Source: Pseudomonadota bacterium (lineage in GTDB: Bacteria > Pseudomonadota > Gammaproteobacteria > Competibacterales > Competibacteraceae). From it: 62,205 nt of DNA. The position numbers and the translations under genes are program-made. Shown piece after piece: positions 16,408 to 24,882 of the stretch; the stretch's first letter is position 1, and every line of letters starts with the position of its first letter. Under the pieces are notes generated by a model. It saw only the letters and a program-made list of their open reading frames with translations, made no database searches and was not told the origin of the DNA. The stretch lies in contig JAKLIY010000023.1 of NCBI GenBank assembly GCA_022709365.1, positions 1 to 62,205 of the forward strand. Direction: 5' to 3'.

Positions 16408-16508
16408 GGCGTCTTCCCCCGGCCCCCGCCGATTGCGGCGGGTGGCTGAAGGATCATTGATCGCAAATTCCCGTCTGCTGCGGCGGGCTGACACTAAAGA
16501 CAACAATT

Positions 16509-16949
16509 ATGCAGCACTCAGTTGCTATACACTCTCGCTGGCGCTTGTTCCCGCTTTCGCCCCTAAATACGAAGCCGAGCCGCGAGGGTGTTTTCTTTTT
16601 GACGCGCGCCAGAGTTGGACTGGTGACTCTGATCTTGGGCGGTCTTGGCTCTGGCCCGCTAGCGCTGGCGCAGGAGCCTCCCGTGCTATCCCCGGAACGG
16701 ACCCGGGAACTCATCCGCATGGTGCGACAGGATTGTGGTTCCTGCCATGGCCTGACCCTGCGCGGCGGCTTGGGTCCGGCGCTATTGCCCGAGACTCTGC
16801 GCGACAAGCCGCCTGCCGGTTTGAAACACACTATTCTGCTGGGCCGGCCCGGCACCGCCATGCCGCCCTGGCAACCTTTTTTGAGCGAAGCTGAGGCTGA
16901 CTGGATCGTGGCGCAACTGCTGCGTGGCTTCCCGGAAGAAAGCAAATAA
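16509..16949 (+). CDS. nirC: NirC-like c-type cytochrome
   Basis: A monoheme cytochrome c of up to 146 residues with the heme motif DCGSCHGLTLRGGLGPALLP and a Met ligand in GTAMPPW. The long N-terminus contains a hydrophobic export segment (LVTLILGGLGSGPLALA); an internal start is possible. NirC proteins act in the last steps of heme d1 formation or as electron donors to NirS or NirN. It lies between nirM and nirF. The 16408-16508 gap before it holds no other gene. Confidence 0.85.
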   Translation: MQHSVAIHSRWRLFPLSPLNTKPSREGVFFLTRARVGLVTLILGGLGSGPLALAQEPPVLSPERTRELIRMVRQDCGSCHGLTLRGGLGPALLPETLRDKPPAGLKHTILLGRPGTAMPPWQPFLSEAEADWIVAQLLRGFPEESK

Positions 16950-16980
16950 AACCTGAACCTCCTATGAGGGGAGAGCGACA

Positions 16981-18165
16981 ATGCGGAAGGCATTACGGGC
17001 CTGGTGCTGGGCGATAGTGGCTTTATTGCCAGTGCTGGCATGGAGTACCGAACCGGTGTTGCGCGGCACCGGCGATTTGGGTGTCATCATCGAACGCAGC
17101 GCCGGGCGCGTCCTCATCGTCAATACCAGCAGCAACAGCATCATCAGTCGGGTGGACGGTCTGGGCGACCTGTCCCACGCCTCGGTGGTGTTCTCGCGCG
17201 ATCAGCGTTACGCCTACGTGTTCGGGCGCGACGGCGGGCTGAGCAAGGTGGACATCCTGCGCGGGACGCTGGAGAAGCGCATCGTTCAGGGCGGCAACAG
17301 CATCGGCGGGGCGATTTCCCAAGACGGACGGCTGGTCGCGGTCGCCAACTACGAGCCGGGTGGCCTCAAGGTGTTCGCCGCCGACACGCTGGAGCCAGTG
17401 GCCGATATTCCCGCCGCGTATGGCGACGGCAAGCTGTCGAAGGTGGTCGGTATCGCTGATCTGCCAGGCGACCGCTTTATCTATTCCCTGTTCGATGCCG
17501 ATCAAATCTGGATCGCCGACCTGCACGATCCCAAGTCGCCCAAGGTGGAGAAATTCAGCAACATCGGCAAAGCGCCCTACGACGGGCTGGTGACGCCGGA
17601 CAGCCGTTATTACCTGGCGGGATTGTTTGGCGAGGACGGCATCGCGCTGCTTGATACCTGGCAACCGCAACAGGGCGTACAGCGGATTCTCGCCAGTTAC
17701 GGCCAGGGCGAGGAGAAGCTGCCCGTCTACAAGATGCCCCATCTGCGCGGCTGGGCCGTCGCGGGCCATCAGGTTTATCTACCCGCCATCGGGCACCATG
17801 AGGTGTTGGTGGCGGATACGGTGACCTGGAAGGAAGCGGCCCGCATCGCGGTGCGCGGCCAGCCGGTATTCGTGGTCGCCCGGCCCGACGGTAGGCAAGT
17901 CTGGGTTAATTTCGCTTTCCCGGACAATGGTTTCGTGCAGGTGATCGACACGCTGACCGGGCAGATTGTCCAAACGTTGGAGCCGGGCAAGGCGGTGCTG
18001 CACCTGGAATTCACCCCGCGCGGCGAGAACGTGTGGGTTTCGGCGCGCGACGACCACAAGGTCTTGATCTACGACACCGCCAGTTTCGCCAAGCTGGCCG
18101 AACTGCCGGCGGAAAGTCCCAGCGGCATTTTCTTCACCTCTCGCGCCCACCGCATCGGCTTCTGA
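16981..18165 (+). CDS. nirF: NirF, heme d1 biosynthesis dehydrogenase
   Basis: 394 residues with a signal peptide (LLPVLAWS) and a d1-type beta-propeller lacking a cytochrome c domain: repeated blades such as FSRDQRYAYVFGRDGGLSKVD and SIGGAISQDGRLVAVANYEP. NirF is periplasmic and catalyses a late dehydrogenation of a heme d1 precursor. An AGGGGAG ribosome site precedes ATG 16981. The next gene begins one base after its stop. Confidence 0.93.
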   Translation: MRKALRAWCWAIVALLPVLAWSTEPVLRGTGDLGVIIERSAGRVLIVNTSSNSIISRVDGLGDLSHASVVFSRDQRYAYVFGRDGGLSKVDILRGTLEKRIVQGGNSIGGAISQDGRLVAVANYEPGGLKVFAADTLEPVADIPAAYGDGKLSKVVGIADLPGDRFIYSLFDADQIWIADLHDPKSPKVEKFSNIGKAPYDGLVTPDSRYYLAGLFGEDGIALLDTWQPQQGVQRILASYGQGEEKLPVYKMPHLRGWAVAGHQVYLPAIGHHEVLVADTVTWKEAARIAVRGQPVFVVARPDGRQVWVNFAFPDNGFVQVIDTLTGQIVQTLEPGKAVLHLEFTPRGENVWVSARDDHKVLIYDTASFAKLAELPAESPSGIFFTSRAHRIGF

Positions 18166-18166
18166 A

Positions 18167-19195
18167 ATGGGCGACGCCGACCTCGAACTGCTTAACCGCT
18201 TTCAGCGTGATTTTCCGCTGACGGCCTATCCCTTTCGGGTGATTGCCGAACGCTTGGGATGGAGCGAGGCCGAGGTGCTGGCGGCGCTGCGTCGGCTAAA
18301 GAAAGAGGGCAAGGTCAGCCGGGTCGGCGCGGTGTTTGCCACCCGGCGGCTGGGCGTCAGCACGTTGGCGGCGCTAGCCGTTCCGCCAGAGCGGTTGGAA
18401 GCGGTGGCGGGACTGGTCAACGACTATCCCGAGGTCAATCACAACTACCAGCGCGAACATGACTTCAATCTCTGGTTCGTGCTAACTGCCGCTTCGATGG
18501 CGCGCCTGCAAGCGGTGCTGGCGGAAATCAGGGATGAAACCGGTTTGCCGTTGCTGGATTTGCCGCTGCTGGAAGAATTTCATATTGATCTTGGGTTCGA
18601 TTTGCGCGATGGCAGACGAGCTACTCCCCTCACCCCCAGCCCCTCTCCCCCAAGGGGCGAGGGGGTTGCAGAAATCCATCTCGATGAGGTGGATCAACGC
18701 TTGTTGGCTGCCCTGCAACCGGGCTTGCCGCTAGCCAGCCGACCTTACCACGCTCTGGCGCAGTCGCTGGGCCTGTCCGAGCAGACCGTTTTGGAACGGC
18801 TGCAATACGGGTTGCGGCAAGGGGTTGTTAAACGACTAGGCATCATCGTCCGACATCGCGAACTCGGCTATCGCTCCAACGCAATGGTGGTGTGGGATAT
18901 TCCCGATGCCGAAGTCAGCGCGGTCGGGCGGATGCTGACGGCAGAATCGGGCGTCAATCTCTGTTACCGCCGGCCCCGGCGCTTGCCGGACTGGCCTTAC
19001 AACCTATTTTGCATGATGCACGGCCGCCAACGCGACCAGGTATTGGAGCGGATCGAGCGATTGCGCATCGAGCGGAACTTGACAGCCTATCCCTGCAACG
19101 TCCTGTTCAGCACCCGCTGTTTCCGGCAGCGGGGCGCGTATTACCTGCCGCTGGCGGCATCGACACCGCCAACCCATCTTAGAAGCGCCGCATGA
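18167..19195 (+). CDS. nirDL: NirDL fusion, siroheme decarboxylase subunits
   Basis: 342 residues made of two Lrp/AsnC-like halves. Residues 1-145 resemble NirD (winged helix, then NHNYQREHDFNLWFV) and 170-330 resemble NirL (CYRRPRRLPDWPYNLFCMMHG). The enzyme set decarboxylates siroheme to didecarboxysiroheme for heme d1. The linker contains TPLTPSPSPPRGEGV, encoded by a C-rich palindromic repeat (18626-18667) with a counterpart in the next gene, so an in-frame insertion between the domains is likely. NirDL fusions are known in other denitrifiers. It overlaps the following gene by four bases. Confidence 0.9.
   Translation: MGDADLELLNRFQRDFPLTAYPFRVIAERLGWSEAEVLAALRRLKKEGKVSRVGAVFATRRLGVSTLAALAVPPERLEAVAGLVNDYPEVNHNYQREHDFNLWFVLTAASMARLQAVLAEIRDETGLPLLDLPLLEEFHIDLGFDLRDGRRATPLTPSPSPPRGEGVAEIHLDEVDQRLLAALQPGLPLASRPYHALAQSLGLSEQTVLERLQYGLRQGVVKRLGIIVRHRELGYRSNAMVVWDIPDAEVSAVGRMLTAESGVNLCYRRPRRLPDWPYNLFCMMHGRQRDQVLERIERLRIERNLTAYPCNVLFSTRCFRQRGAYYLPLAASTPPTHLRSAA
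18626..18667 (+). repeat. C-rich palindromic repeat inside the nirDL linker
   Basis: A hairpin-forming unit (CCCCTCTCCCC, short loop, then GGGGCGAGGGGG) read in frame. Its first 24 bases (18626-18649) are identical to 19674-19697 in the next gene, although the two genes are only distantly related elsewhere. Confidence 0.8.
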
Positions 19196-20190
19196 ACGAG
19201 TTAAGCCGTCGCCTGATCGACGAATGGCAGGGCGGATTTCCGTTGTGCGAACGGCCGTTCGCGGTGGTGGCCGAGCGGCTGAGCGCCAGCGAGGACGCTG
19301 TGCTGGAAATCCTGCGCGAGTTGCTGGCGGACGGCACGCTGACCCGGTTTGGGCCTCTGTACCAGATCGAACGGCTGGGCGGCGCGTTCTCACTGGCGGC
19401 GTTGCAAGCGCCGGAAGCCGATTTTGAGCGTATCACCGCTATCGTCAACGGGTTCCCGGAAGTCGCGCACAATTACCGGCGCAACCATGCTTTCAATATG
19501 TGGTTCGTGCTGGCGACCGAAACACCGGCTGGCATGAACGATACTGTCGAGCGCATCGCGGCGGCGACCGGTTTACCGGTGCTCAACTTTCCCAAGGAAC
19601 ACGAGTATTTCATCGAGGCGCGGTTTACGGTGGGCGCGGGCCGGGTTGAAGGTTCAGCGCCGCCCGCCGAACACCCCTCACCCCCAGCCCCTCTCCCACC
19701 AGGAGAGAGGGGAGTTTCCGTGCAGGCATTGAGACCAGTAATTCTGGCTACTCAGGCGGGTTTGCCGCTGACGCCGCAGCCGTATCACGCTATCGCCGCG
19801 CAACTGGACAGCAACGTGGAAACGGTCATCGCTGGGTTGCAAGCCTTGCTGGACGCTGGCGCGATTCGCCGCATCGGGGTAGTGCCGAATCACTACCGCA
19901 TCGGTTACGCCGCCAATGGCATGACGGTGTGGGATGTGGCTGACGCGAAGGTGGATGAATTGGGCGAACGGGTCGGGGCACTGGAGTTCGTGACGCATTG
20001 CTATCGCCGGCCCCGGCATTTACCGGACTGGCCGTACAACCTGTTCGCCATGGCCCATGGCGCAAGCCGTGATGAGGTGGCCGCCAAGGCTGACCGCATC
20101 GCCGAGATTCTGGGCGATGCCTGTCGCGCCCGCGACATTCTGTACAGCACCCGGATTCTCAAAAAGACCGGATTGCGCCTGAATGGTTGA
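19192..20190 (+). CDS. nirGH: NirGH fusion, siroheme decarboxylase subunits
   Basis: 332 residues, again two Lrp/AsnC-like halves: residues 1-150 (RNHAFNMWFV) and about 178-330 (CYRRPRHLPDWPYNLFAMAHG). By position and by the D/L-like half order these should supply the NirG and NirH subunits of siroheme decarboxylase; which half corresponds to which cannot be settled here. The linker carries HPSPPAPLPPGERGV from a palindromic repeat at 19674-19713. With NirDL, the whole four-subunit set is encoded as two proteins. Confidence 0.85.
   Translation: MNELSRRLIDEWQGGFPLCERPFAVVAERLSASEDAVLEILRELLADGTLTRFGPLYQIERLGGAFSLAALQAPEADFERITAIVNGFPEVAHNYRRNHAFNMWFVLATETPAGMNDTVERIAAATGLPVLNFPKEHEYFIEARFTVGAGRVEGSAPPAEHPSPPAPLPPGERGVSVQALRPVILATQAGLPLTPQPYHAIAAQLDSNVETVIAGLQALLDAGAIRRIGVVPNHYRIGYAANGMTVWDVADAKVDELGERVGALEFVTHCYRRPRHLPDWPYNLFAMAHGASRDEVAAKADRIAEILGDACRARDILYSTRILKKTGLRLNG
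19674..19713 (+). repeat. C-rich palindromic repeat inside the nirGH linker
   Basis: CCCCTCTCC, short loop, GGAGAGAGGGG form a hairpin within the coding sequence. The 24-base left part is identical to that of the nirDL repeat. A related unit in opposite orientation lies between norB and norQ (37531-37570). Confidence 0.8.
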
Positions 20191-20202
20191 AGGAGACCGC
20201 TC

Positions 20203-21402
20203 GTGTTCCGCATCACCCAGTTCATGCAGGAAATCGCCCAACCCACGCCGCTGACGCCCAAGCGTCATCCACCTGGCCCGGTGGTGATCTGGAATCTGGT
20301 GCGGCGTTGCAATCTGGCCTGCAAGCATTGCTACTCGATTTCCGCCGATACCGACTTCCCTGGCGAGTTGACGACCGAGGAAGTGTTCGCGGTCATGGAC
20401 GATTTGCGGCGCTTCCGCGTGCCGGTGTTGATTCTATCCGGCGGCGAGCCACTGTTGCGCCCGGATATCTATGCCATCGCGCATCGCGCCAGAGAGATGG
20501 GGTTCTACGTCGCCCTGTCCAGCAATGGCACGCTGATCGACAAAACCAACATCGCTCGCATTGCCGAAGTAGGTTTCGATTACGTCGGCGTCAGTCTGGA
20601 CGGCATCGCCGAAACTCACGACCGGTTCCGCCGCCAGTCGGGCGCGTTCGCCGCATCGCTGAACGGTATCCGGCTCTGTCGGGAACGCGGCATCAAGGTC
20701 GGGATTCGCTACACCATGACCCAGGATAACGCCCACGACCTGTTGCCGTTGCTGGGCTTGCTGGAACGGGAACAGATCGACAAGTTCTATTTTTCTCACC
20801 TCAATTATGCCGGGCGCGGCAACCGCAACCGCAAGGATGATGCCCACCATCGGACCACCCGCCGGGCGATGGACCTGTTGTTCGAGACCTGCTGGCAACT
20901 GGTGCAGGAAGGCCGGCCCAAGGAATTCGTGACCGGCAACAACGATGCCGACGGGGTGTATCTGCTGTTCTGGGTGCGCCAGCGGTTCCCGGAATTGGAA
21001 GACCACATCCGCGCCAAGCTGGCGCAATGGGGCGGCAACGCTTCCGGCGTGAACGTCGCCAACATTGATAACCTCGGCAGCGTCCATCCCGACACCATGT
21101 GGTGGCATTACACCCTGGGCAATGTCCGCGAGCGGCCGTTTTCGGCAATCTGGCCGGATACCTCGGATCCGCTGATGGCCGGTTTGAAAGCCAAACCGCG
21201 TTCGGTCAAGGGTCGCTGCGGCCAATGCCAATACTTCGATATTTGCGGCGGCAACACCCGGGTGCGCGCCCAGCAACTCACCGGCGATCCCTGGGCCGAA
21301 GACCCCGCCTGCTATCTGGATGATGAGGAAATCGGCGTCGCGGCGGGCGGCGAGCGCCTGACCGTGACCCCGTATCGAACCGCCCGCCGGAGCGTCGCGT
21401 GA
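20203..21402 (+). CDS. nirJ: NirJ, radical SAM enzyme of heme d1 biosynthesis
   Basis: 399 residues from GTG 20203 (AAGGAG upstream). The radical SAM cluster motif is CNLACKHCYS (CxxxCxxC), followed by LILSGGEPLLRPD. A C-terminal SPASM-like segment, CGQCQYFDICGG, plus a later Cys would hold an auxiliary Fe-S cluster. NirJ replaces two propionate side chains of didecarboxysiroheme to give the d1 oxo groups. Its stop overlaps the nirN start by one base. Confidence 0.94.
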   Translation: MFRITQFMQEIAQPTPLTPKRHPPGPVVIWNLVRRCNLACKHCYSISADTDFPGELTTEEVFAVMDDLRRFRVPVLILSGGEPLLRPDIYAIAHRAREMGFYVALSSNGTLIDKTNIARIAEVGFDYVGVSLDGIAETHDRFRRQSGAFAASLNGIRLCRERGIKVGIRYTMTQDNAHDLLPLLGLLEREQIDKFYFSHLNYAGRGNRNRKDDAHHRTTRRAMDLLFETCWQLVQEGRPKEFVTGNNDADGVYLLFWVRQRFPELEDHIRAKLAQWGGNASGVNVANIDNLGSVHPDTMWWHYTLGNVRERPFSAIWPDTSDPLMAGLKAKPRSVKGRCGQCQYFDICGGNTRVRAQQLTGDPWAEDPACYLDDEEIGVAAGGERLTVTPYRTARRSVA

Positions 21403-22967
21403 TGAGAAAGAGTCTGCTGTTTGCCTGTCTGATGTCACTGGGAGTTTCGGTCAGCGCCGCGCCCGACCCCGCGCCGTTGTACCAGCAGCATTGCGTCTCC
21501 TGTCATGGCGCTGACCGGCTGGGCGGGATGGGGCCGGCCTTGTTGCCGCAGAATCTGGAGCGGTTGAAGAAGCCCGAAGCCTTAAGCGTCATTACGGCTG
21601 GGCGGCCGGCGACCCAGATGCTGGGCTTCAAGGACCAGCTCAAGCCCGAGGAAATCCAGGCGCTGGCGGACTTCATCTACATTCCACCGGCGGTCATGCC
21701 GCAATGGGGCAAAGCGGAAATCCGCGCCTCGCGGGTCGAGTCAGTCAAACCGGGCAGCTTGCCGGACAAGCCCATCTTCAGCGCCGACCCGCTTAATCTG
21801 TTCGTGGTGGTAGAGGCGGGCGATCACCACGTCACGATTCTCGACGGCGACAAGTTCGAGCCGATTCACCGCTTTCCGAGCCGGTTCGCGCTGCACGGCG
21901 GGCCGAAATTCACGCCCGATGGACGCTACGTGTTTTTTGCGTCCCGCGACGGCTGGATCAGCAAATTCGATATTTACAATCTGAAGACGGTGGCGGAAAT
22001 CCGCGCCGGCATCAACACTCGCAATCTCGCGGTGTCGGGCGACGGGCAATGGGTGATGGTGGCGAATTACCTGCCGCAAACCTTGGTGCTGTTGAATGCG
22101 GCGGATTTGAGTCTCGACCGGATCATTCCGGTGGTGAACGAGGCCGGCAAGAGTTCGCGGGTATCGGCGGTGTACGACGCCGCGCCGCGCAAGAGTTTCG
22201 TGGCCGCGCTCAAGGATATTCCCGAAGTGTGGGAACTGAGCTACGACCCCAAGGCCGCGCCGGTATTCAAGGGTTACGTCCACGACTACAAGATGGGTGA
22301 AGCGATAGCGTTACCGGGAATGTGGACGCCGCGAGTGACCCAGCTCGACGCTATTCTCGACGATTTCTTTTTCAGCCAGGACTATGCCTACGTGCTGGGC
22401 GCGGCGCGGCCCACCGATGGTAGCGACAAACCCATGCCCGGCGGCCAGGTGGTGAATCTGGACGTGCGGCGCAAGGTTGCCGAGTTGCCGCTATCCGGTC
22501 TGCCACATCTCGGTTCCGGGATTTCCTGGGAATATCAAGGCCATCCGGTCATGGCCACGCCCAATCTCAAGGAAGGCGTGGTCAGTGTGATCGACATGAA
22601 GGACTGGAAGGTGATCAAGGAGGTTAAAACCGCCGGCCCGGCGTTCTTCATGCGCAGCCACGAGAACACGCCCTACGCCTGGGTGGACGCGATGATGAGT
22701 CCGGCCAAGGACACCATGCAATTACTCGACAAGCGCACCCTGGAAATCGCTAAAACTCTGCGCCCGGAACCGGGCAAGATCGCCGCCCATACCGAATTCA
22801 CCCGCGATGGTAAATACGCGCTGGTTTCCATTTGGGAAAACGACGGGGCGCTGGTGATTTATGACACGGAAACCTTGAAAGAAGTCAAGCGGCTACCGAT
22901 GCGCAAGCCGGTGGGCAAGTACAACGTCTACAACAAAATCACCCGTTCCGAAGGCACCAGTCATTAA
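21402..22967 (+). CDS. nirN: NirN, dihydro-heme d1 dehydrogenase
   Basis: 521 residues from ATG 21402 (GTG 21399 is an alternative). It has a signal peptide, one heme c motif (HCVSCHG) followed by GGMGPALLP, and a long NirS-like d1 propeller (for example DGKYALVSIWENDGALVIYD). NirN is a periplasmic NirS paralogue that introduces the last double bond in heme d1 and hands it to NirS. It closes the operon; a weak hairpin follows at 22981-22998. Confidence 0.93.
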   Translation: MRKSLLFACLMSLGVSVSAAPDPAPLYQQHCVSCHGADRLGGMGPALLPQNLERLKKPEALSVITAGRPATQMLGFKDQLKPEEIQALADFIYIPPAVMPQWGKAEIRASRVESVKPGSLPDKPIFSADPLNLFVVVEAGDHHVTILDGDKFEPIHRFPSRFALHGGPKFTPDGRYVFFASRDGWISKFDIYNLKTVAEIRAGINTRNLAVSGDGQWVMVANYLPQTLVLLNAADLSLDRIIPVVNEAGKSSRVSAVYDAAPRKSFVAALKDIPEVWELSYDPKAAPVFKGYVHDYKMGEAIALPGMWTPRVTQLDAILDDFFFSQDYAYVLGAARPTDGSDKPMPGGQVVNLDVRRKVAELPLSGLPHLGSGISWEYQGHPVMATPNLKEGVVSVIDMKDWKVIKEVKTAGPAFFMRSHENTPYAWVDAMMSPAKDTMQLLDKRTLEIAKTLRPEPGKIAAHTEFTRDGKYALVSIWENDGALVIYDTETLKEVKRLPMRKPVGKYNVYNKITRSEGTSH

Positions 22968-22980
22968 GATCATAAAATCC

Positions 22981-22998
22981 CCCATCTATATGGATGGG
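22981..22998. terminator. Possible bidirectional terminator between nirN and the unknown gene
   Basis: CCCATC (22981-22986) and GATGGG (22993-22998) form a six-base stem between two convergent genes. A run of seven T residues lies about nine bases further on the plus strand, and a short ATTTTA follows on the minus strand. The stem is short, so this is only a candidate. Confidence 0.4.
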
Positions 22999-23042
22999 AA
23001 GGAAATTTTTTTGGACGGCCAATCGCTTACGAAAAAACACCT

Positions 23043-23504
23043 CTACGCAACCTCAAGCTGTGGAGTAGCTAGTTTTAACCGGTTGCGGGCTACACCAACC
23101 TTGAGTCGATCCTTGTATCGACTGAGCAATTTTAACGTACTCTCAACATACTCCTGTGAAGAGATATCATCAGCGATATAATGTTGCAAAAGGCTTAGCC
23201 AGAATGTATGAATCTCGCAATGCAGCGACGAGTGCGCTCCGGTCAGTGGGCAATCCAGACAACGCACCTTGACCAGAGTCTGAGCGATGGTTTTCTTTTG
23301 CCACTGGCGCCGATATTCCCGAGCATGTGCAGCAATCCATTCAATGGCGCGTTTATCCCGTTCGCTGTCAGGAAATTGCCCGACATAATCTTCAATAGCG
23401 TTGATTTGTCGAATCATAAATTCTGTATCAGATACTGCAACATTCTGGCTGTCTCCCATGAAGCGGGTGATCAGCGCCAACAGGGGGTCGTCAACGATGT
23501 ACAT
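23043..23504 (-). CDS. Conserved-looking protein of unknown function
   Basis: About 153 residues if started at ATG 23504 (MYIVDDPLLALITRFMGD); the frame is open to a GTG at 23531. It is predicted mostly helical and soluble, with a compact CLDCPLTG...SSLHCEIHTFW stretch (residues about 89-109) whose three Cys and two His could bind a metal. No family is recognised. It diverges from nnrS, with an FNR-like site and a palindrome in the shared upstream region, so a role in NO or nitrite response is possible by context only. Its DNA is visibly richer in A/T than the nir genes. Confidence 0.6.
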   Translation of the reverse strand: MYIVDDPLLALITRFMGDSQNVAVSDTEFMIRQINAIEDYVGQFPDSERDKRAIEWIAAHAREYRRQWQKKTIAQTLVKVRCLDCPLTGAHSSLHCEIHTFWLSLLQHYIADDISSQEYVESTLKLLSRYKDRLKVGVARNRLKLATPQLEVA

Positions 23505-23531
23505 GATTTTTATCGTAGCTAACAGGATCAC

Positions 23532-23543
23532 TGATAAAAATCA
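23532..23543 (+). promoter_or_regulatory. FNR/Dnr-like site upstream of nnrS
   Basis: TGATAAAAATCA is the symmetric core TGAT-N4-ATCA. It lies about 65 bases before the nnrS start and just upstream of the divergent unknown gene. Confidence 0.6.
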
Positions 23544-23553
23544 TAGCAAAAAA

Positions 23554-23568
23554 TTGTGCAATGCACAA
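23554..23568. promoter_or_regulatory. Palindrome of unknown specificity upstream of nnrS
   Basis: TTGTGCA and TGCACAA are perfect complements around a single A. Its place between the FNR-like site and the nnrS start suggests an operator; the binding protein is unknown. Confidence 0.45.
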
Positions 23569-23607
23569 AATATTTTCCGGGTTATCCGACCATTCTTATA
23601 GGGTTAT

Positions 23608-24816
23608 ATGATCATGAATTCTCTAATGTTTGAAAAACAGCAAACACCACAACCGAAAATAGCATTATTTAACCTGGGATTTCGGCCGTTTTTCCTCGGT
23701 GCGGGGATTTTTGCAATTATCTCAATGAGTTTATGGATGGGCGTCTATGTCTTTCAACTACCGTTGCCAATCACCGGGATTTCTTCTTTCCAGTGGCACG
23801 CCCATGAAATGATTTATGGATTCGCGATGGCGGTCATCGCTGGATTTCTGTTGACTGCCGTCAAGAACTGGACGGGCGTACAAACGCTTTATGGATTTGG
23901 TTTGTTCGGGCTGGTTGCTTTATGGATGTTACCAAGAATCCTGTTTTTATTCGGGACGCCATGGATTTTTATTGCCGGATTTTTTGACCTGTTGTTCGCT
24001 CTGTGCCTGATCGGTTCGATTCTTTATCCGATTATAAAGGTCAAGCAATGGAAGCAACTGGGCATTATCGCTGTTCTGGCGCTCTTAACGTCCGCTAATG
24101 GCTGTTTCTATCTGGGAGCGGCAGGGCTGATAAATCAGGGGGTATTTTTTGGCATCTACGGCGGATTATTTTTGATCGTTGGACTGATCCTCATCATCGG
24201 CAGGAGAGTTATTCCATTTTTCATCGAGGTCGGTGTTGGCTATCCGGTCAAACTGTTTAATTCCAAGCAGTTAGATCTGGCGATTATCGTATTGTATATC
24301 GCTTTTTTGATTGCGGAAGTTTTGATTCGTAATCCATGGATAGTCGCGTTGACTTCGATGGGCCTTTTCGTTGCTAACTCGGTGCGGATGGTGGGTTGGC
24401 ATACTATTGGGATTTGGAAAAAACCGCTCTTATGGAGCTTGTTCATCGCCTTTCTATGGATCAATCTTGGCTTCTTGCTGTTGGCGGTCAACGTTTTCCT
24501 GAATCTGCCCAATATCGTCGTACTCCATGCCTTCAGCATTGGCGGCATTGGTGTTGTCATTTTGAGCATGATGGCTCGCGTCACGCTGGGCCACACGGGA
24601 AGAAACGTGCAAAATCCCCCCCCAACAGTTGTCATTTCTCTGATTGTTCTCATTACCGGGGCTATCTTTAGAGTGATAGCGCCGTTGATTGCCGAAAACC
24701 ACTATGTCATCTGGGTAGCGACCTCTCAGATTTTATGGATTGCGGCGTTTTTGATATTCATCATCACTTATTTCCCCATGCTCGTTAAACCAAGAATTGA
24801 CGGTCAGTTTGGTTAA
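23608..24816 (+). CDS. nnrS: NnrS family heme-copper membrane protein
   Basis: 402 residues, about twelve hydrophobic segments. NnrS marks are FNLGFRPFFLGAG at the N-terminus, WHAHEMIYGFAMAVIAGFLLTA (conserved His residues) and the later HAFSIGGIGVVILSMMARVTLGHTGR. NnrS is a heme- and copper-containing inner-membrane protein that protects against nitric oxide stress and is regulated with denitrification. The start may be ATG 23608 or 23614. It stands between the nir and nos clusters and is A/T-richer than both, which suggests a separate origin. Confidence 0.93.
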   Translation: MIMNSLMFEKQQTPQPKIALFNLGFRPFFLGAGIFAIISMSLWMGVYVFQLPLPITGISSFQWHAHEMIYGFAMAVIAGFLLTAVKNWTGVQTLYGFGLFGLVALWMLPRILFLFGTPWIFIAGFFDLLFALCLIGSILYPIIKVKQWKQLGIIAVLALLTSANGCFYLGAAGLINQGVFFGIYGGLFLIVGLILIIGRRVIPFFIEVGVGYPVKLFNSKQLDLAIIVLYIAFLIAEVLIRNPWIVALTSMGLFVANSVRMVGWHTIGIWKKPLLWSLFIAFLWINLGFLLLAVNVFLNLPNIVVLHAFSIGGIGVVILSMMARVTLGHTGRNVQNPPPTVVISLIVLITGAIFRVIAPLIAENHYVIWVATSQILWIAAFLIFIITYFPMLVKPRIDGQFG

Positions 24817-24882
24817 TTAACTCTTCGGGTAGGGTAGTTGGCGGTTGAAACAGTGGCAAACATTAATCGTGGAGGCAAAATC

